From the NCBI GenBank assembly GCA_002803225.1, contig NXFV01000008.1, forward strand, positions 1-39,868: a stretch of DNA of 39,868 nucleotides, in the 5' to 3' direction. The notes under the pieces were generated by a model, which saw only the letters and a program-made list of their open reading frames with translations, was not told where the DNA came from and did not search any database. A program made the translations under genes and the position numbers. Shown here piece by piece: positions 8,569-21,370 of the stretch (within the stretch, counting starts at the first letter, position 1; each line of letters starts with the position of its first letter). Origin of the DNA: Gamarada debralockiae. Taxonomy: Eukaryota; Ascomycota; Leotiomycetes; Helotiales; Hyphodiscaceae.

Positions 8569-11563
8569 AACCTCCTCCCTCCCAATGCCGAAGATCAAAG
8601 TATCCAACAAGCGAAAGACCGAAGAAACAGATGAAGCACCCAGCAAGGAGCCGCGGTCCTTGTCGATAACCATCCAGAAGTCCCGGGCTGTGTGGAGAAG
8701 ATGAAAGTTATTGACGGCCTCATGCTCAAGAGCATCATTTTTTCCTGTCTGGAAATAATCTCAAAGTCCTCAAAGTCACCGTGAAATACGTTGAAAAAAA
8801 AATGCTTTGAGAGACCCAATAAAGAATGTATTCGTGTCGATGGATCTGGATGGCATCTCATTTTCCGGTTCGGCATATAACGGCAGAGAAGCAATAACCA
8901 CTTTCAATCACTTCAAGAACCTCCCCCAATGGGCCCATTGGCGTTTAATAAGCCAATCAGCATAGTCCTTGTTGCTTCCAGTCGTCAGATACTGCACCGA
9001 TATGTACATAACACCTTCGCCAAGCGCTTCGTCAGTCGACCCGCCCTTCTTTACACTACCTGCATTACCTCCACCCCAAACGCTTCCTCCCGCAACAACT
9101 CTAGAGATCCTTAATACCCTTCAAAATCTACACAATTCCAACCAACAAAATCCACCCCCACCTCACCCTCAAGATCAAGGACACCCTTGATCCCGGTATT
9201 GAAGGCCAAGCAGAAGAACATAAAGGCTGGAGGGTGTTTTGGTCAGAAATGGGGTTATGAGTAGGGAATATGGTATTTGGATGGATGATTGTAAAAATAT
9301 TCTAGAAGTACCAACATGGAGCTGCTTTTTGTGTAGGAATATTTGGGATGAGGGATTCGGTATCGCCCCCTGGATGGCATAGAAATAAAACGAAGTTCAG
9401 CCCAATACCGTGTGGAGCCAAAGTCGTGGATTCAAGTCAAAGCTCAAACAAAATATCGGCTTACTTTGAATTGTTCCAGGCTTCTCTCTGTCGATATTAC
9501 AAAGATAGTGGCAGGCAACCAGTACATGGAGCATCTTGGACCTAGCACCACTTTTACGTTTGCTAGGCTTCCTGACTTGACGTGACATCCACATTGCCAA
9601 AACTGGAAAATTATAATTCCTTCCCAACTTTAAACAGAAACTGCCTTTGAATTGAGATTTAATGCTTTGAATTTGTGTTCATCCTCTGTGAGACTTTTTG
9701 GATAATTCATAGACAGCTTCAGCCATCCAGCTCAAATCGCTCAGTTGATTTGAACGATTCAAAATATACCAGATCAGATCTACAAATTACGAGTTTCGAT
9801 CTGTCAAGCACTTTAAACGATTTGAAAAGCTCGGTATCTATCACCTGTCCGGTTGCTGCCAATCTGTGGTTATTCTGTTCTTACAAAAGGTCGATTCAAT
9901 CCACCAGACGGATGGATCAAATCCGCCCATTTCGTTTACATCTTCGGTAGATATTAGTATTAAAACAAGTAATTTATTGTCAAATTCTTGCTCTGATGGC
10001 GTAGTTCATCGGGGAATGTGCGAATCGAAGGCAATGACGGATTTCGTAGAGCGGACATTACTACCCTGAGCGCTAGCCAGCGCAAGAAGGGGCCAGTCTC
10101 TCTCTTGCTGGTCCATGAATTTTTTCACATTTATTTTTTAACCTCCTCTTCGCTACGCCTTTTATGTGTGAAAATTCATCGCATCCAAGGCCACCACTGG
10201 TCCCCGGATAAAACCCTGGGTAAACTACCTTTTTGGTATGCTAATTACTCTGGCAATGGGATTCAATTACAGTATTCTCAATCCGATGAGCTCCGTCTCG
10301 GATTAAGTTCTGCATGCAGCTTTGTTTCTTGTGGTTGTAGTGTTCTACTTCTGTACTGCACTGAAGGTGTTGGGGCCTCTTTTGCTCCTCTGTGGTACTG
10401 CAGATATAGCCCGTAATCTTCGCAGATTCCATCAATTGAATGCCTGGGATGATCGCCGACGTTCATTCCACCTCTACATTCTAGTCAAGGTTTGTATAAA
10501 GCTGTTCGGCATAGAAATTAGTGTGTAAGCTAGTGCTGTAAAGATCAGGGGCTGATGCTGGAAGACCAATGTGAGACATCTCGGTATCGGGAAGTGGGAC
10601 ACTATGAGAGGTCCCAAGGATAAAAGAGGACTATTTAGATGATATGAGAAAGTTACTGAGTTCACTAGCGTCGAGAGAGAAGTTTGAAGCGCTTGCCGTC
10701 CACTTTTGCTCAGGGGAAAAGATGCTGGGGACTGAGTCTGACGTGAGCCCATCCAAAAGTTCAGGGCCGGGTAACACGGATGCATAGACCCTTATCGGAA
10801 CTTCTCATCGATTTTGGAGATTAATGAGCTGGGACTAACTCCATAGGAGTCCTTGATATTGGATTCATGAAGATCTTCGAAGTCGCCGATTTTGTGCGAT
10901 GTCACTTAAGGGCCCGCGCCAAATGCACTCAACAGGGGCGCGCAAACACATGTCACATCGAGGTTCGATTTGATCACATTTATTTCCTCATCTTACTCCA
11001 GGGGATCCATTTACATCGGGACCGAGATATAAGGGGGGACCCACAGGAGAAACTCCCTGTTTTTAGCGCGAATTTGCTCGCAATGCTAACCTAATGACTC
11101 AATTTGAAATCAGATACAGAGAAGATGAGAGTTGGGCTCAAGGTGGCGCAGAATTATTGTTGATTTTAGAGGAAGCCAAACTACGCCGTGAAGAGGGATC
11201 CCGGGGTATCATTGGGGACATTGGGACGTTGTTTTGTCACAATTAGGATACCCAGGAAAGTCAGATATTGTGACGCTAGAATTTCCAATATTCCGGGTGA
11301 ACATAATATTAATCTATGTGTTTGGGCACTTTGCTGACAGTATACAAGTTACGTTTGCTGCTAAGCTCCTTTACCTGGCATAACACAATTCTAAATCTGG
11401 GCAGTAGGGGGACGCAAAGAAGGCTAGAAAGCAAAAAGCCATGTGATACGTGACTGTTAGAGTGTGCAATTTTCCTCCCCCGTCAGTCTGCTGTCGGACG
11501 ACTATAAATCTGTCCCCCAATTTTTTATCAACAGTATTTCCTATCTCAACCTAGCAGAAACTG
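8569..11563. other. 3-kb gene-poor interval
   Basis: No recognisable gene. Around 8580-8700 and 8960-9190 the plus strand has short Pro/Ser-rich or Lys-rich frames that may be old coding sequence, but they lack ATG starts or end quickly. Elsewhere the frames are stop-limited. No repeats with clear ends, tRNA or rRNA were found. Confidence 0.4.
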
Positions 11564-11995
11564 ATGTCCTGCACTTCTACTTTGGTACCTTGCAGTATTC
11601 TCGCAGCCCCAACAATCCGCATCTTCAACTGTCCGCCATTGAATGGATGTATCGTCGCAAAAGTCCTTGAGACAAGGGACTCGATTGACTGCGAAGTTTA
11701 CCATCCCCGACGTTATGCAATCAAGATATTGAAGGGCGACTCAAGCGCAGACGATGAGTTAAACGAATATTATCGTCGACAGAGCGTTCTCGTCGTGGCC
11801 CTTTTCGTTGCCAATTTTAATAAGAGGAATGGCCACGCTGAGCTTGGAGTGACTGCCGGAATAAGGATAAGAATTGTTTGTAGATACTGTCCCACTTCTA
11901 ACAATTGTTGGCTTCCCGAAGCAAGTAGGGAATGGTGCAAGTGTGGGACTCCGCTATTGGCTTGGGATCGGCCCCAGGATGTTGGGAATATGTGA
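11564..11995 (+). CDS. Weak hypothetical ORF (143 aa)
   Basis: The frame opens at ATG 11564, 56 bp downstream of a TATAAA at 11503-11508, and runs 143 codons. It has no recognised domain. A stretch around residues 45-70 (HPRRYAIKILKGD then DDELNEYYRR) has protein-like composition, but the remainder, Cys- and Trp-rich, looks random. It may be a fragment of a decayed gene or chance. Listed because it is the longest ATG-started frame in the interval. Confidence 0.18.
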   Translation: MSCTSTLVPCSILAAPTIRIFNCPPLNGCIVAKVLETRDSIDCEVYHPRRYAIKILKGDSSADDELNEYYRRQSVLVVALFVANFNKRNGHAELGVTAGIRIRIVCRYCPTSNNCWLPEASREWCKCGTPLLAWDRPQDVGNM

Positions 11996-12583
11996 GGACA
12001 GGAATGGGTCTGAGAATAGATTATGCAAAAAAGTTCCCATCAGCAATGCTTTGCTGATACTGCAACGAGAGGAACAGAAGATGAGAACAAGGAAGCCGCC
12101 TTTAAGTTCGAAACTCTTAAAACGAGAATTCAATAAAATCATGGGACTCTCTTCGGACCAGTCTTGGGAGCGTCATCGATGCCTTCAAAGCTAGAGCCCG
12201 AGGAAAAAAAAATAGCCTTTGTAAATAGGTGATTAGACTTTGATCAAGCTTAAGGAGATGCAGCAAAAGGACCTATAAAGAATGTTCAGGAAGCCACGTA
12301 GTATTCTAAGTCAAAGAAACGCAAGTACAGGAACCACGATCTAATTCAACACGCAGCATCTCCCATGATGTTTTGCAGTCGAGTCCCATTTGACTGTGCG
12401 AGGGCACTAAGAAATCTTTGCAATGCTCAATTTCTACGGTTGTACCAGGGCAAATTCCTGTTGTCGAAACTTTTGTCGGTTATCGTCGTCTTTGGTGTTG
12501 ATGCGTAGTCAGCTCTCTCGGGCCGGGCAGAAGTCCCGAGTCAAAACGTACAGTACTTTCCTTGAGTGTTTTCGCATTTGGAG
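11996..12583. other. Intergenic
   Basis: No gene is seen. Short frames only. The right boundary is the target-site duplication of the small transposon at 12584. Confidence 0.35.
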
Positions 12584-12849
12584 TAACGAGCCTAACAGAG
12601 TAAGTCCGTGTCTATAAGGCAAACTCGTCCTGAAGGATTTTATAAATTGACCATTCTTATATAATTTTATAATATCAATTGTTGCCTTTGTTTATCTTTT
12701 GTTATCTTCAGTATTTCAACTTTATATTAAAACAATTCATGGATATTTTACAGCTTTAAATTAAAATCGTTAACGTGGATGTACCAAGGCCAAAATTCAG
12801 GCCTAACAAAGGTCGCTAAAAACGAGGGCTTATTCTGTTAGGCTCGTAA
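12584..12849. mobile_element. MITE-like element with TAA target duplication
   Basis: The ends 12587-12608 and the complement of 12825-12846 form inverted repeats: both read CGAGCCTAACAG, then one mismatch, TAAG, and one more mismatch before CC. They are flanked on both sides by TAA (12584-12586 and 12847-12849), a 3-bp direct duplication. The 260-bp body is AT-rich and non-coding. A TAA/TTA duplication is the habit of PIF/Harbinger transposases, so a non-autonomous element of that superfamily is inferred. The terminal bases do not by themselves prove the superfamily. Confidence 0.78.
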
Positions 12850-12869
12850 GGCCCAGCCTATGCGAATCC

Positions 12870-13158
12870 TCAATGAGGAGCTTCCATCTCAGCGTCTGTA
12901 CCAAGATGGCCAAGCTGCCAGGACACTGGGGAAAGAATTGGAAGGAGAAAGGTATTTTCATAATTCTCCCACTCATTGTCCTCGTCTTACCTTACGGTTA
13001 GGGTTCCCACTTTGAACATGGTTTAAGGCTGAGAGAGATACCTCAACTGGGAATCCTAGGAGCACGGGTGCTTGGACTGAGAGAGCCAGAACGGCAATGC
13101 AACAAAGGGAAATGATGATGGGTACTTGATGCCACGCCTGTGTAAAGGCCAGAGACAT
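12870..13158 (-). CDS. Possible small spliced membrane protein (72 aa)
   Basis: Minus-strand ATG at 13158 opens an exon to 12996, a donor GTAAGG follows, and an acceptor at 12926-12927 (TTCCCCAG) allows a second exon 12925-12870 ending in TGA. The product would be 72 residues with one hydrophobic span (VPIIISLCCIAVLALSV at about residues 12-28), possibly a signal anchor. No family is recognised. The second exon ends 20 bp from the small transposon, so the original 3' end may have been displaced. The model rests only on splice signals. Confidence 0.22.
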
Positions 13159-16100
13159 GGTGCTATCTTTGTTCTCTGCAACGAAATTATACCGGATCTT
13201 TTCCTTTCCAATGGCGTTACGTGATTGCTCAAGTCATAGCCTCTGATGGTTCCTATCTTCCCGGCATGGGTAGGCTCTGGATAGGAGCCTGTTGGTGGTT
13301 TTTGACGATGGAATATGAGAGGCCAAGCTGGGGGAGAGGGGACAGATGCATGCTGTTAGGCTTTGTTTCAAGCACTAAAATCACCTTACTAGCAATATCA
13401 CCATGTAGAAGTGTGCAAGAAGGTTCCTGCGGATGCCGGCTTTCTTTCCGCTCTCCACATCGCATTTTGGCTCCAGATCCTCCCCCCAATCACAAGGCTC
13501 GACATCCATCACGCCTTTCACTCGAAAGCTGGAAGCGAAGCCCAATACCGAGGCGAAGGCACTTGCCCCGAGCCTGTGCGGGCACGGCCCGCCCGTGCGC
13601 TCCCAAGTACCCAACACCGCTCACCGGTCGGCGCCACCTCGAAATAAAGTTTTTCATTGGAGTTGTCAAGAAGGTGTTCCTGCATATTGACTCCTAGTCA
13701 AGCTGGCACAGCTGGAACGGTTGCCCTTTTGAGGGGCCGAGAGGCTTGAGAAGAGTGGGGAGAATTTGGCACTGGCCGACTGAAACAAGAAACACTTGGT
13801 TCTTGGACGTATGTGAGCTGAGGCTTGATGCGGTGAGAAACTTGGTGTTGCCACAGTCTGTGAGTTCATGGATGGGAGAAGCTGGGGCCTCCAGTTCGAG
13901 GGGGCCGTTCTTGAAAGGTAAAGGGTTCGATGTGATATACTGATGTTGTTTTTCTTGTCGCCATGCCACGCGACGTTTCGAAGATTGTTTGATATTCCGG
14001 GTGAACAAACACTTTGGACGAACTCTGGCCGACCAGGTGAGTGTTTCTTGTGTCGGTCGACTTGTCAAGGCTGACATGATCTTCGAAGAAAGCATGGTGA
14101 CCTGGTGAAAAGCCACGATGATTGCGGAGATTACGTTGTTTGATCACCACAGGCAAGATCACGTTGTTAATGCGATCTCTCTGTCCAAGAATATTTGAAA
14201 CGATTACGCAAGAGGGGTGGTGAGATGAATTCTTCCGCGTTGATTCATTGGGAGGAAAATTGCAGAAGTTGATGTTTGAGACATCTGCGGTTTGGTGGCG
14301 TTGTAAGGCGGATATTGCGGGAAGATTCCTTCTGCTTATCGATAGGTGATAACGGATGTGAATTGGCAGCCGAGAATCTGGGGGGGAATATGAAGAGTTC
14401 GAGAGCTCGAGAGGGTGGGTGACAAGTTGTGAAGCATTTGTGCAGAAGTGCTCTGAGACAACGTCCGCGGAGGCGTCATGTGTTTTGGATTATGCAAGTG
14501 GATAGAGAAGCCACCACGGCCGCGGGGTAATCGCATAGCTTCGCTCCAAGGGAAAGAGAAGATCTGGTGAAGTGTTGGTCACGTCCTTAGCCGTGTAAAG
14601 TACATTGGAGAATAGATAGGTTGAAGTTGGAATAGAATTGAGCCAACTTACTTCTTCTCTAGTACCGAAAAGCTGGATCGGTCGTCGTCAAAGCAGCAAA
14701 AAGTATGTAAAGCTCATCCACTCCAGTGGAGAGCCCTGGAAGCTTGGACATTTCCTATTGGGCTTCTGCAGCCCCCACGAACGGGTCTGTGGGTTGGTGG
14801 CACAGAGCCGATGAAGGTAGCGAGGAGGCGCCCTATGAGAAGACGATAGGTAGGGCTTTTTTCCAGTGCATAACATCGGATAAATGAAAATTGTATAAAA
14901 ATGGAATTATGCAGGGTCGAAAGCAACCTTCCCATGTTCTCCGATATTAATTCATCTAAATGGGGCTGAGCCAGATAGGAATCTCGTGGCGAGTATCAGG
15001 AGAACGTTAAGGATAAATGCGATGTAACCACGTTGAATTCAGTGTCTGCAAGGTTCCCCTGGGTTTGATATTGGCAACGATGTTGACGAATGGAAGAAGG
15101 GGTTGATGCCGATGGATAGAGCTCGATAAAGAGATTGTTTGAAGAAAGCTGAGATTGGTTCATCTGATCCTGAAGCTTTGACTGAACGTTCATCGGGAAT
15201 CACAGCTCACAGCTGCAATGAGAATGCGATGAACCACACCAAAACTCTGCGGAAGAATTACTCATGCGGCAACCAATGTTTGATAGCATTGGGAAAATAG
15301 CCGCCAGTTGGGGTTGGGTCTTCGATTATTGCCGCGTGAGGTACAGTACCTTCTCCAAGGGTTTACGAGTGCATTCTATAGAAGACCCGCGTAACCCCTA
15401 TATTTCTGCATCAGTATCGCTGTAATCGATAGCAGTGCCGAAGTCGAACCTTACTCGATACCCCCTTTCCAGGTACAAAGCTTCAGGGAGTCTTGCGATC
15501 GGTCGATGTAACCTTCCAAGTCATCATCGTGGAGAAGATGCTGTTAGTAGGCCCGAGATTTCCCAAATCTCGTACTGTACCTATCAGCGCACAAAAATGA
15601 TTTGTCTCAGCTCTTGTGGACCAGAAAGTGGACGATGAGCTCTGTTTGGTTAGAACATGGCGCTTCTTCGGCTAGTGCCCCGCTGTCAATGTAGGGCTTC
15701 CGGTCCGTGCAAGGTGAAGGAAGTTCGCTCATTTCTACAGGTAGCAACCCAGTCGTCGAGCCTCAAGGCGGACAGAATTACCGAATTGTGGATTCAATTA
15801 AGGAAGAAGTCGATAACGGGAAGCTTCGTTCAACCGAGCCTGCCCGCCGAATCAATTCCGTCTCCAGGAAAGCTATTGAACTCTCTTCTCCATTTTCCAT
15901 TCCTTTTGGGTTTTATCTGCATATCGATACAGTACCAATTTCTGTAGTTATCTGGAAACAAACATTATCCTTACGGAACGATCATTACACTCAATGCTCC
16001 GCGCGCTGATGTCGCGATCCCTACAAGCCCAAATACCGAACCCTGGATAATCCCTCCAGTGTCGTGATCGTCGTTACACAAAATGCCTGACGTGACGCAG

Positions 16101-18067
16101 GGCCGAGATAACAATCATTAGTCTCCTGGGGTAGATTTATGCCGTTGCTTTGTGCGAATTGTTCAACATGTTTTCGTCTCCTTCCGCACTCGTGGAGCGA
16201 GAGTAGAAGCGGAGCAATTTTGCTTTCTCTCCAGAAAAGTCTTTTGTCAACTGATCACTTGTACCCCGCGTAGGAATGTATATTCGTTCTTTTTCTTCAG
16301 TGTTCCCATGGCTGCCACGTTGTTCTTCCGAGGCTTCGGAAGAGCCTGTTTGAACCATATATTAACTCGTGATCTTGTGGTAATGAGGGGAACGGCTTCT
16401 GGATTCATCACATGTACTTCGATATTAAACTTGGCCCGAATTTGAGGTTCAGCGAGTGGGGAGGGGCTACGTTGCAAGCAGCGCTGGAAGGCTCGGTACT
16501 AAGTCCTGGGATACCTTTAAGATACGTCTGAGTGGGTGAAATGCTGTGCTGGGTGTGCTGGTGGACGCCTGAATATTTCAGATTTCTGTTATATTTCTGC
16601 AAGCCTCAGGGAGATCATCGTCCGCGCGAATCGTGATGGTTTCAGATGGTGGGCCCGAGGCAAAAAGTTCTGCCGTCCAGGGGTTCAGCCCTTTCTCCAG
16701 CACTCCCAACCTCTCCACCAACTTCGTAGATTTTTTCGGACCATCGCGGCGTTTTTGAGGGGAGTAGACGTGGACCGACGACCTTTCAACGTCGTCCCCA
16801 TCTCCACAGTCAACTCTCCACAGCTCGGCGCTCTTGACAGCGGCAGCAACAACGGCAACTATTGCATCCAGTCCCCACCAAGTTTCGTGACGAGTCAGCA
16901 CTTTTCAAAATACGGTATTTCCCCTGAAGCTCTTTCAATAGCCGATAGCGATCCCAATTAGACGCAATTCAATGACTGCTGCAACGGCCTCAGCACTGTT
17001 AGCAATGCCAATCCCAATGATGAAAGTCCATCGTTTTGCACTATCGCCAAGTACGACGAACACAATCCTCTGTAAAAAATGAGCTATTACCTTTCGGGTC
17101 GTGTCAGTGCTCGTGGCTCACAAAGAGACCTTCCCATATGCAGATCATTCCGCTCCGTGGAAAGTCGATTGATCCGGTAAGGGCGCTCGTGTATGGAACC
17201 AACAGGTGCCCATTGCGGTGCCCAAGATCTGTCACATTGTGGCCTCCCTGCACATATCCCGTCCCGCGGTCAGTTCCCGTCCCCCAGTATTATCATGATC
17301 CCTCCACTTAAAACTCCTTATTTGGCGATGAACAATCCTGGTGAGTGCGACCCTTGTCTGTGGACAGATTTGGATACGCACCCATGTTCCTCTGCATGTG
17401 GCCGCTGACCTCAACCCAGAAAAAGCTCTCTTCTTGAATCCTTCAAACATTTTCCCTCTCGTTCGAAGTTCCCTTATTGTACCTTTCCCCTTGTTCGCGC
17501 ATCTCGAAAAGTGAAGACAGAGGAGACGCGAGCATGCAGGTAGCCCCGGTTATCGCCTAAGACCTCCGACGAGAACATTCCCTCTCCTATGACAATTAAT
17601 CCAGCACGTCACATCTCAATCGGTACATAGCTGTGTGATTGCAAGGCGACGCAGGCACAGGAAGGTGTTGAATCCCAAAAGAGAAGATCTTCGACTCTCA
17701 GACCTCAATTGCTGACTCTCCTTTTTTCGGCTGGGAAGTGGGCGATCGTGGTGTTGTACTCTTGTTTGAAATACTTGAAGGTACACACGTCCTCCTCCAG
17801 AGCTCTTCTCGCGAAATCTTGCCTGCCACTGCCTGCCGCCTGGTAGTACTACACCTGTATTCATATTCAGAAAACTTCTTCATCTCTCTGCCACGAGGCC
17901 TTCACGTTCCTTTCAACTTCCCGCAACGCCGCCAAAACATTACGTCCAACGTTGAGGCCTTGTCTTTGCACCAACTATCCAATCGGCCGGACCTCGTCGT
18001 CGATATCCTCACTCATTTCACCAAGGGGACATTGTGTCAACCGAGTCCTCACCATACACCATCCAAC
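13159..18067. other. 4.9-kb interval without a convincing gene
   Basis: Many overlapping open frames exist but none has a recognisable domain. The best are a minus-strand frame ending at 13694 (about 134 codons from the first ATG) and a plus-strand frame 16536-16961 (141 codons). Neither shows motifs, and both are contradicted by equally long frames on the other strand. The last 600 bp, C/T-rich and GC-balanced, probably include the promoter and leader of the receptor gene at 18068. No repeats with clear ends were found. Confidence 0.4.
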
Positions 18068-19620
18068 ATGGCTCCTCGAGCTGCACTCTCAGAGATGACG
18101 GCCGAGATTGTTCGCCGAACATCAAAACTAGCAACCAGAATGACTCCTGAGGAACTTACTCCGGCGGATCTCAATAACTTTGTCACCGTGGAGAGAGTTT
18201 GTTCTACTTTGTCGCTAATGGGTTGCTTGTTCATTGCTGTTACTTTCCTCGGATCGAAGGCTTTCCATAAGCCCATCAATCGCCTAGTTTTTTTCGCTTC
18301 CATGGGAAATGTCTTCACTAATGTTGCCACTATCATCTCAAGATCAGCACTTAACGATCTCAATGGTGGTTTGTGCCAGTTTCAAGCATTTCTTATTCAA
18401 ATGTAAGCGCTTTCCTTGCTGTTTAGTGCTTCACTTACTGATCATATCTTAAGGTTCATGCCAGCGGACGCATATTGGACTCTGGCAATGGCCGTTAACG
18501 TGTATCTCACTTTCTACTGGAAGTACGATGCCGAGTCTCTTCGAAAGCTGGAGAAATACTACATCATGATCTGCTATGGCGCTCCCTTCGTTCCCGCATT
18601 TGTGTATCTCTGGACTAAGACCGCCGAGAAGGGTCGTATGTATGGCAATGCTACTCTGTGGTGCTGGGTCGCGAGTGAGTGGGATGTGATAAGAATTTAT
18701 ACCTTCTATGGTCCTGTTTGGTGCGTTGAAATCCTTCCAGAAAGAGCCACGTGTTAATATTCTGCAGGGTTGTGATCCTTCTCACAACGGGAATCTACAT
18801 TCGTGCCGGAAAGGAAATCTACACGAAGCGAAAGCAGCTACGAAACCTCAGCGTTCCCCCGCCCCACCCAATGCCAATCATGGGCGACCCATTTCAATCT
18901 GTCAAGACGACTGAAGTGTTTGTCACATCGGAATCGATTGAAGCAAGCCCATCTGATTCCATCGACCTTCGAGACCTTGGCCGACAAGGACCGACCGTGC
19001 AACACTCGAGACCCCAGCCAGCCGCCGGCAAAAACAATTATACTGTCACCGTTTCGAGCTCTCAGCCCAACCTTCAGAATCAGACCCGCTACTCCTACAC
19101 CGAGAAACCGCTCCCAGGACCAGGCGAGCGAAAGGGCTCTGTACCAAATGTTCCAAGCTCAGCCCATGCGCCCAACTCCGAGCGATCTAACCTGTACCCC
19201 ACTCGACGCTATGCAGCCATGGAAGCCAACAATGCCGCATGGAGCTATACCAAGGTCGCTGTCTTGTTCTTCATTGCTATGATGGTAACCTGGATTCCTT
19301 CCTCCGCCAACCGTGTCTACTCCGTTGTTCATCCTGGTGAGGTCTCTCTCGGTCTTGAATTTGCTTCGGCATTTGTCTTGCCACTCCAAGGATTCTGGAA
19401 TGCTCTCATCTACGCCACGACCAGTTTGCCTGCATGTCGACAAGTCTGGGCCCAGATCAGAGACCGCAAGAGGATGAGTGGTGGTGGACTCAAGCAGATG
19501 GCCGGCGTTTTCGCGGGTAGCGAAGGGGGCCAAAGACAACAAAGTCGCAAGCAATATATCGAGACGGATAGCATGACTGAGCTCGCCAGCCGACCTGATA
19601 CCAAGGGTTCATCACGATGA
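18068..19620 (+). CDS. cAMP-receptor-like seven-transmembrane GPCR
   Basis: Three exons: 18068-18402, 18454-18720 and 18768-19620, giving 484 residues. Introns of 51 and 47 nt have GTAAGC...TTAAG and GTGCGT...TGCAG ends and restore the frame exactly. The start is the first in-frame ATG; the open frame extends upstream without any ATG. Seven hydrophobic spans lie at about 43-62, 70-92, 103-133, 147-165, 192-212, 363-385 and 396-417. NRLVFFASMGNVFTN in helix 2, FYGPVW in helix 5 and GFWNALIYA in helix 7 fit the fungal receptors related to Dictyostelium cAMP receptors. The third cytoplasmic loop is about 150 residues and Ser/Pro-rich, followed by a 68-residue tail. Such receptors couple to heterotrimeric G proteins in nutrient sensing and development; the ligand cannot be told from sequence. 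Confidence 0.93.
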
Positions 19621-21370
19621 ATAGCTTCACCTTCTTTTACATATCACACATGGCTGGATGAAATTCTTGGCTGGGAGTGGGGGCTTTGTGGATTACCAAT
19701 GGCGTCACGGATACCAATTCGCTGAGTTGGGAAAATTGATTGGGTTAGGGTTGTCATTTCTGGACCCTTGACTTTTCTGGCGCACAATACTTACAACTTG
19801 GAATAATTCGATACTCGACCATTATCAAAACTCCCTTCCTTGCGAATACGGTACACCACCTCATCATTCAAGTCGCTCCTCTCGGCAATCGACACCCGCC
19901 ACGCCTCTTTGGATGATTTGCATCACGTGGTCTGCACCATCACATGCTCACGCCATCACCTGACCACACTCGAGTTGCTGAAAACTTCTCTTCGCCTTGG
20001 CTGTATTTTGCAACACACTTCTTCCTTTTTGCGTTTTCGTTTCATGATACCACGCTAGTTCGCAGCAGTTGGCGGTACCTGTATTTGTCGAATAACATTG
20101 GACCTTTACGATAATCTGGTTTTCTTGACAGGGAAGTTTACGATTTCAGACCATGTCCAATGATTTTGTACCATGAGCTAGCTTTGTAGCAATAGGGGGA
20201 TGAAATCAAAGAGAGAGAGATAAGAGGGTGGATCGGTAGCTATGAAAAGCTTTCAGGTAGCTGGCACATTGCTGTTGAATAAAGAAAGTTCATAATTAAT
20301 GCCTGTTGTCTATTCATCCTGTGCTTGATCTGCCTACCTTGCCGGACGCCAATGAAGTTTTCACCCAAAGCACCATTTCAAATGATTCAATTACGGTTGG
20401 TGTCGCTGTTCAACGCCTTACTGAGTCAACCCACCCGAGAAAGCTTACTGGTGTCGAATTCGGTAGTTACGCAAGTCATTAGGATATGAATAGTTCTGAC
20501 AGTCTTTTGACTAGAGGCCACTAAATGACACCCGGTCCCCATTTTTTTCCAGGTTTCAGACAGGAATTGAAACATCTGCATCAGCCATTCTCTGTTGCAG
20601 GCCCCAATATCCATTCGTAGATCATCCATCTATTCATACGAAAGCCGCCTTTCACCCGTTTGAACGTTTACTCTACCCGCCTTCTCCTAAGTTACAGCAG
20701 CAGGTTTGCCCTCACCTTTCGGTAAAATAATTCACAAGCGTAGTGCTCCCACCAAATCTGCAACTAACCAGAAAACCCCAGGTTTGTGAATAAATACTCT
20801 GCATTGTCTGCATTTTTCAGTAAGTGCATTCCCTACGTCATTTTCGTGCCGATACCACACGAGCCCGATGCCGCGATTAGAGCTAGTGCCATAGTCTTTG
20901 GCAATTACCTTATGACCAAGTTAGCAGGCGTCAGGAGCAGACATGCTTTAATCCGACATAAAAATTGGGTTACAGTGCCAAACTCTTCGAATTTCTGGCG
21001 CGGCGTCTTCTCGTCTGTGTTCCGTGAGAGACCACTGAATTGACATGGTTAGCCATACTTCTTCATTGTTAAAATTAAATGGCATAATGATAATTTGAAA
21101 TAGAAGACAGCGTGATAGACAGCTCGGACGCCTTGAATACTCCGATGGTTTTCCTATTTTCCTATTTGGAGGTTTGTTAGTAGAGGAAGCAGTTCAGGAT
21201 CTGTAGCAACTAAATCCATCGGCAATGAGTCTTTATCAAGATGATCAGCTGCTGTGAGTGGTAATCCAAATTGGGTTCTGCGGAACATGTCTGCGATAGA
21301 TGCTGTATGGTTCGGTTCAAGAATTTCGGGAACTTTATACAGCATTGCCTCTTCGTCCCAGAAATTTGAT
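19621..21370. other. Gene-free interval downstream of the receptor
   Basis: The receptor 3' UTR is presumably in the first few hundred bases. The rest shows only short frames. On the minus strand 21154-21370 a frame continues with protein-like composition (FWDEEAMLYKVPEILEPNHT) just beyond the end of the SH3 remnant, and may be the displaced C-terminal part of that broken gene. No RNA gene or repeat was recognised. Confidence 0.4.

Noticed and set aside
13694..14116. Minus-strand frame of about 140 codons
   Set aside because: The first codon is GTG, no domain is seen, and a second minus-strand frame of similar quality overlaps it.
16578..16901. Minus-strand 107-codon frame opposite a 141-codon plus-strand frame
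   Set aside because: It lacks an ATG start and any motif; the two overlapping frames undermine each other.
17738..18067. N-terminal extension of the receptor frame
   Set aside because: The open frame continues upstream but contains no ATG before 18068, and the composition changes.
18675..18720. GTGAGT as an alternative donor in receptor exon 2
   Set aside because: Using it would delete part of the region before helix 5; the downstream GTGCGT donor keeps the FYGPVW motif and the frame.
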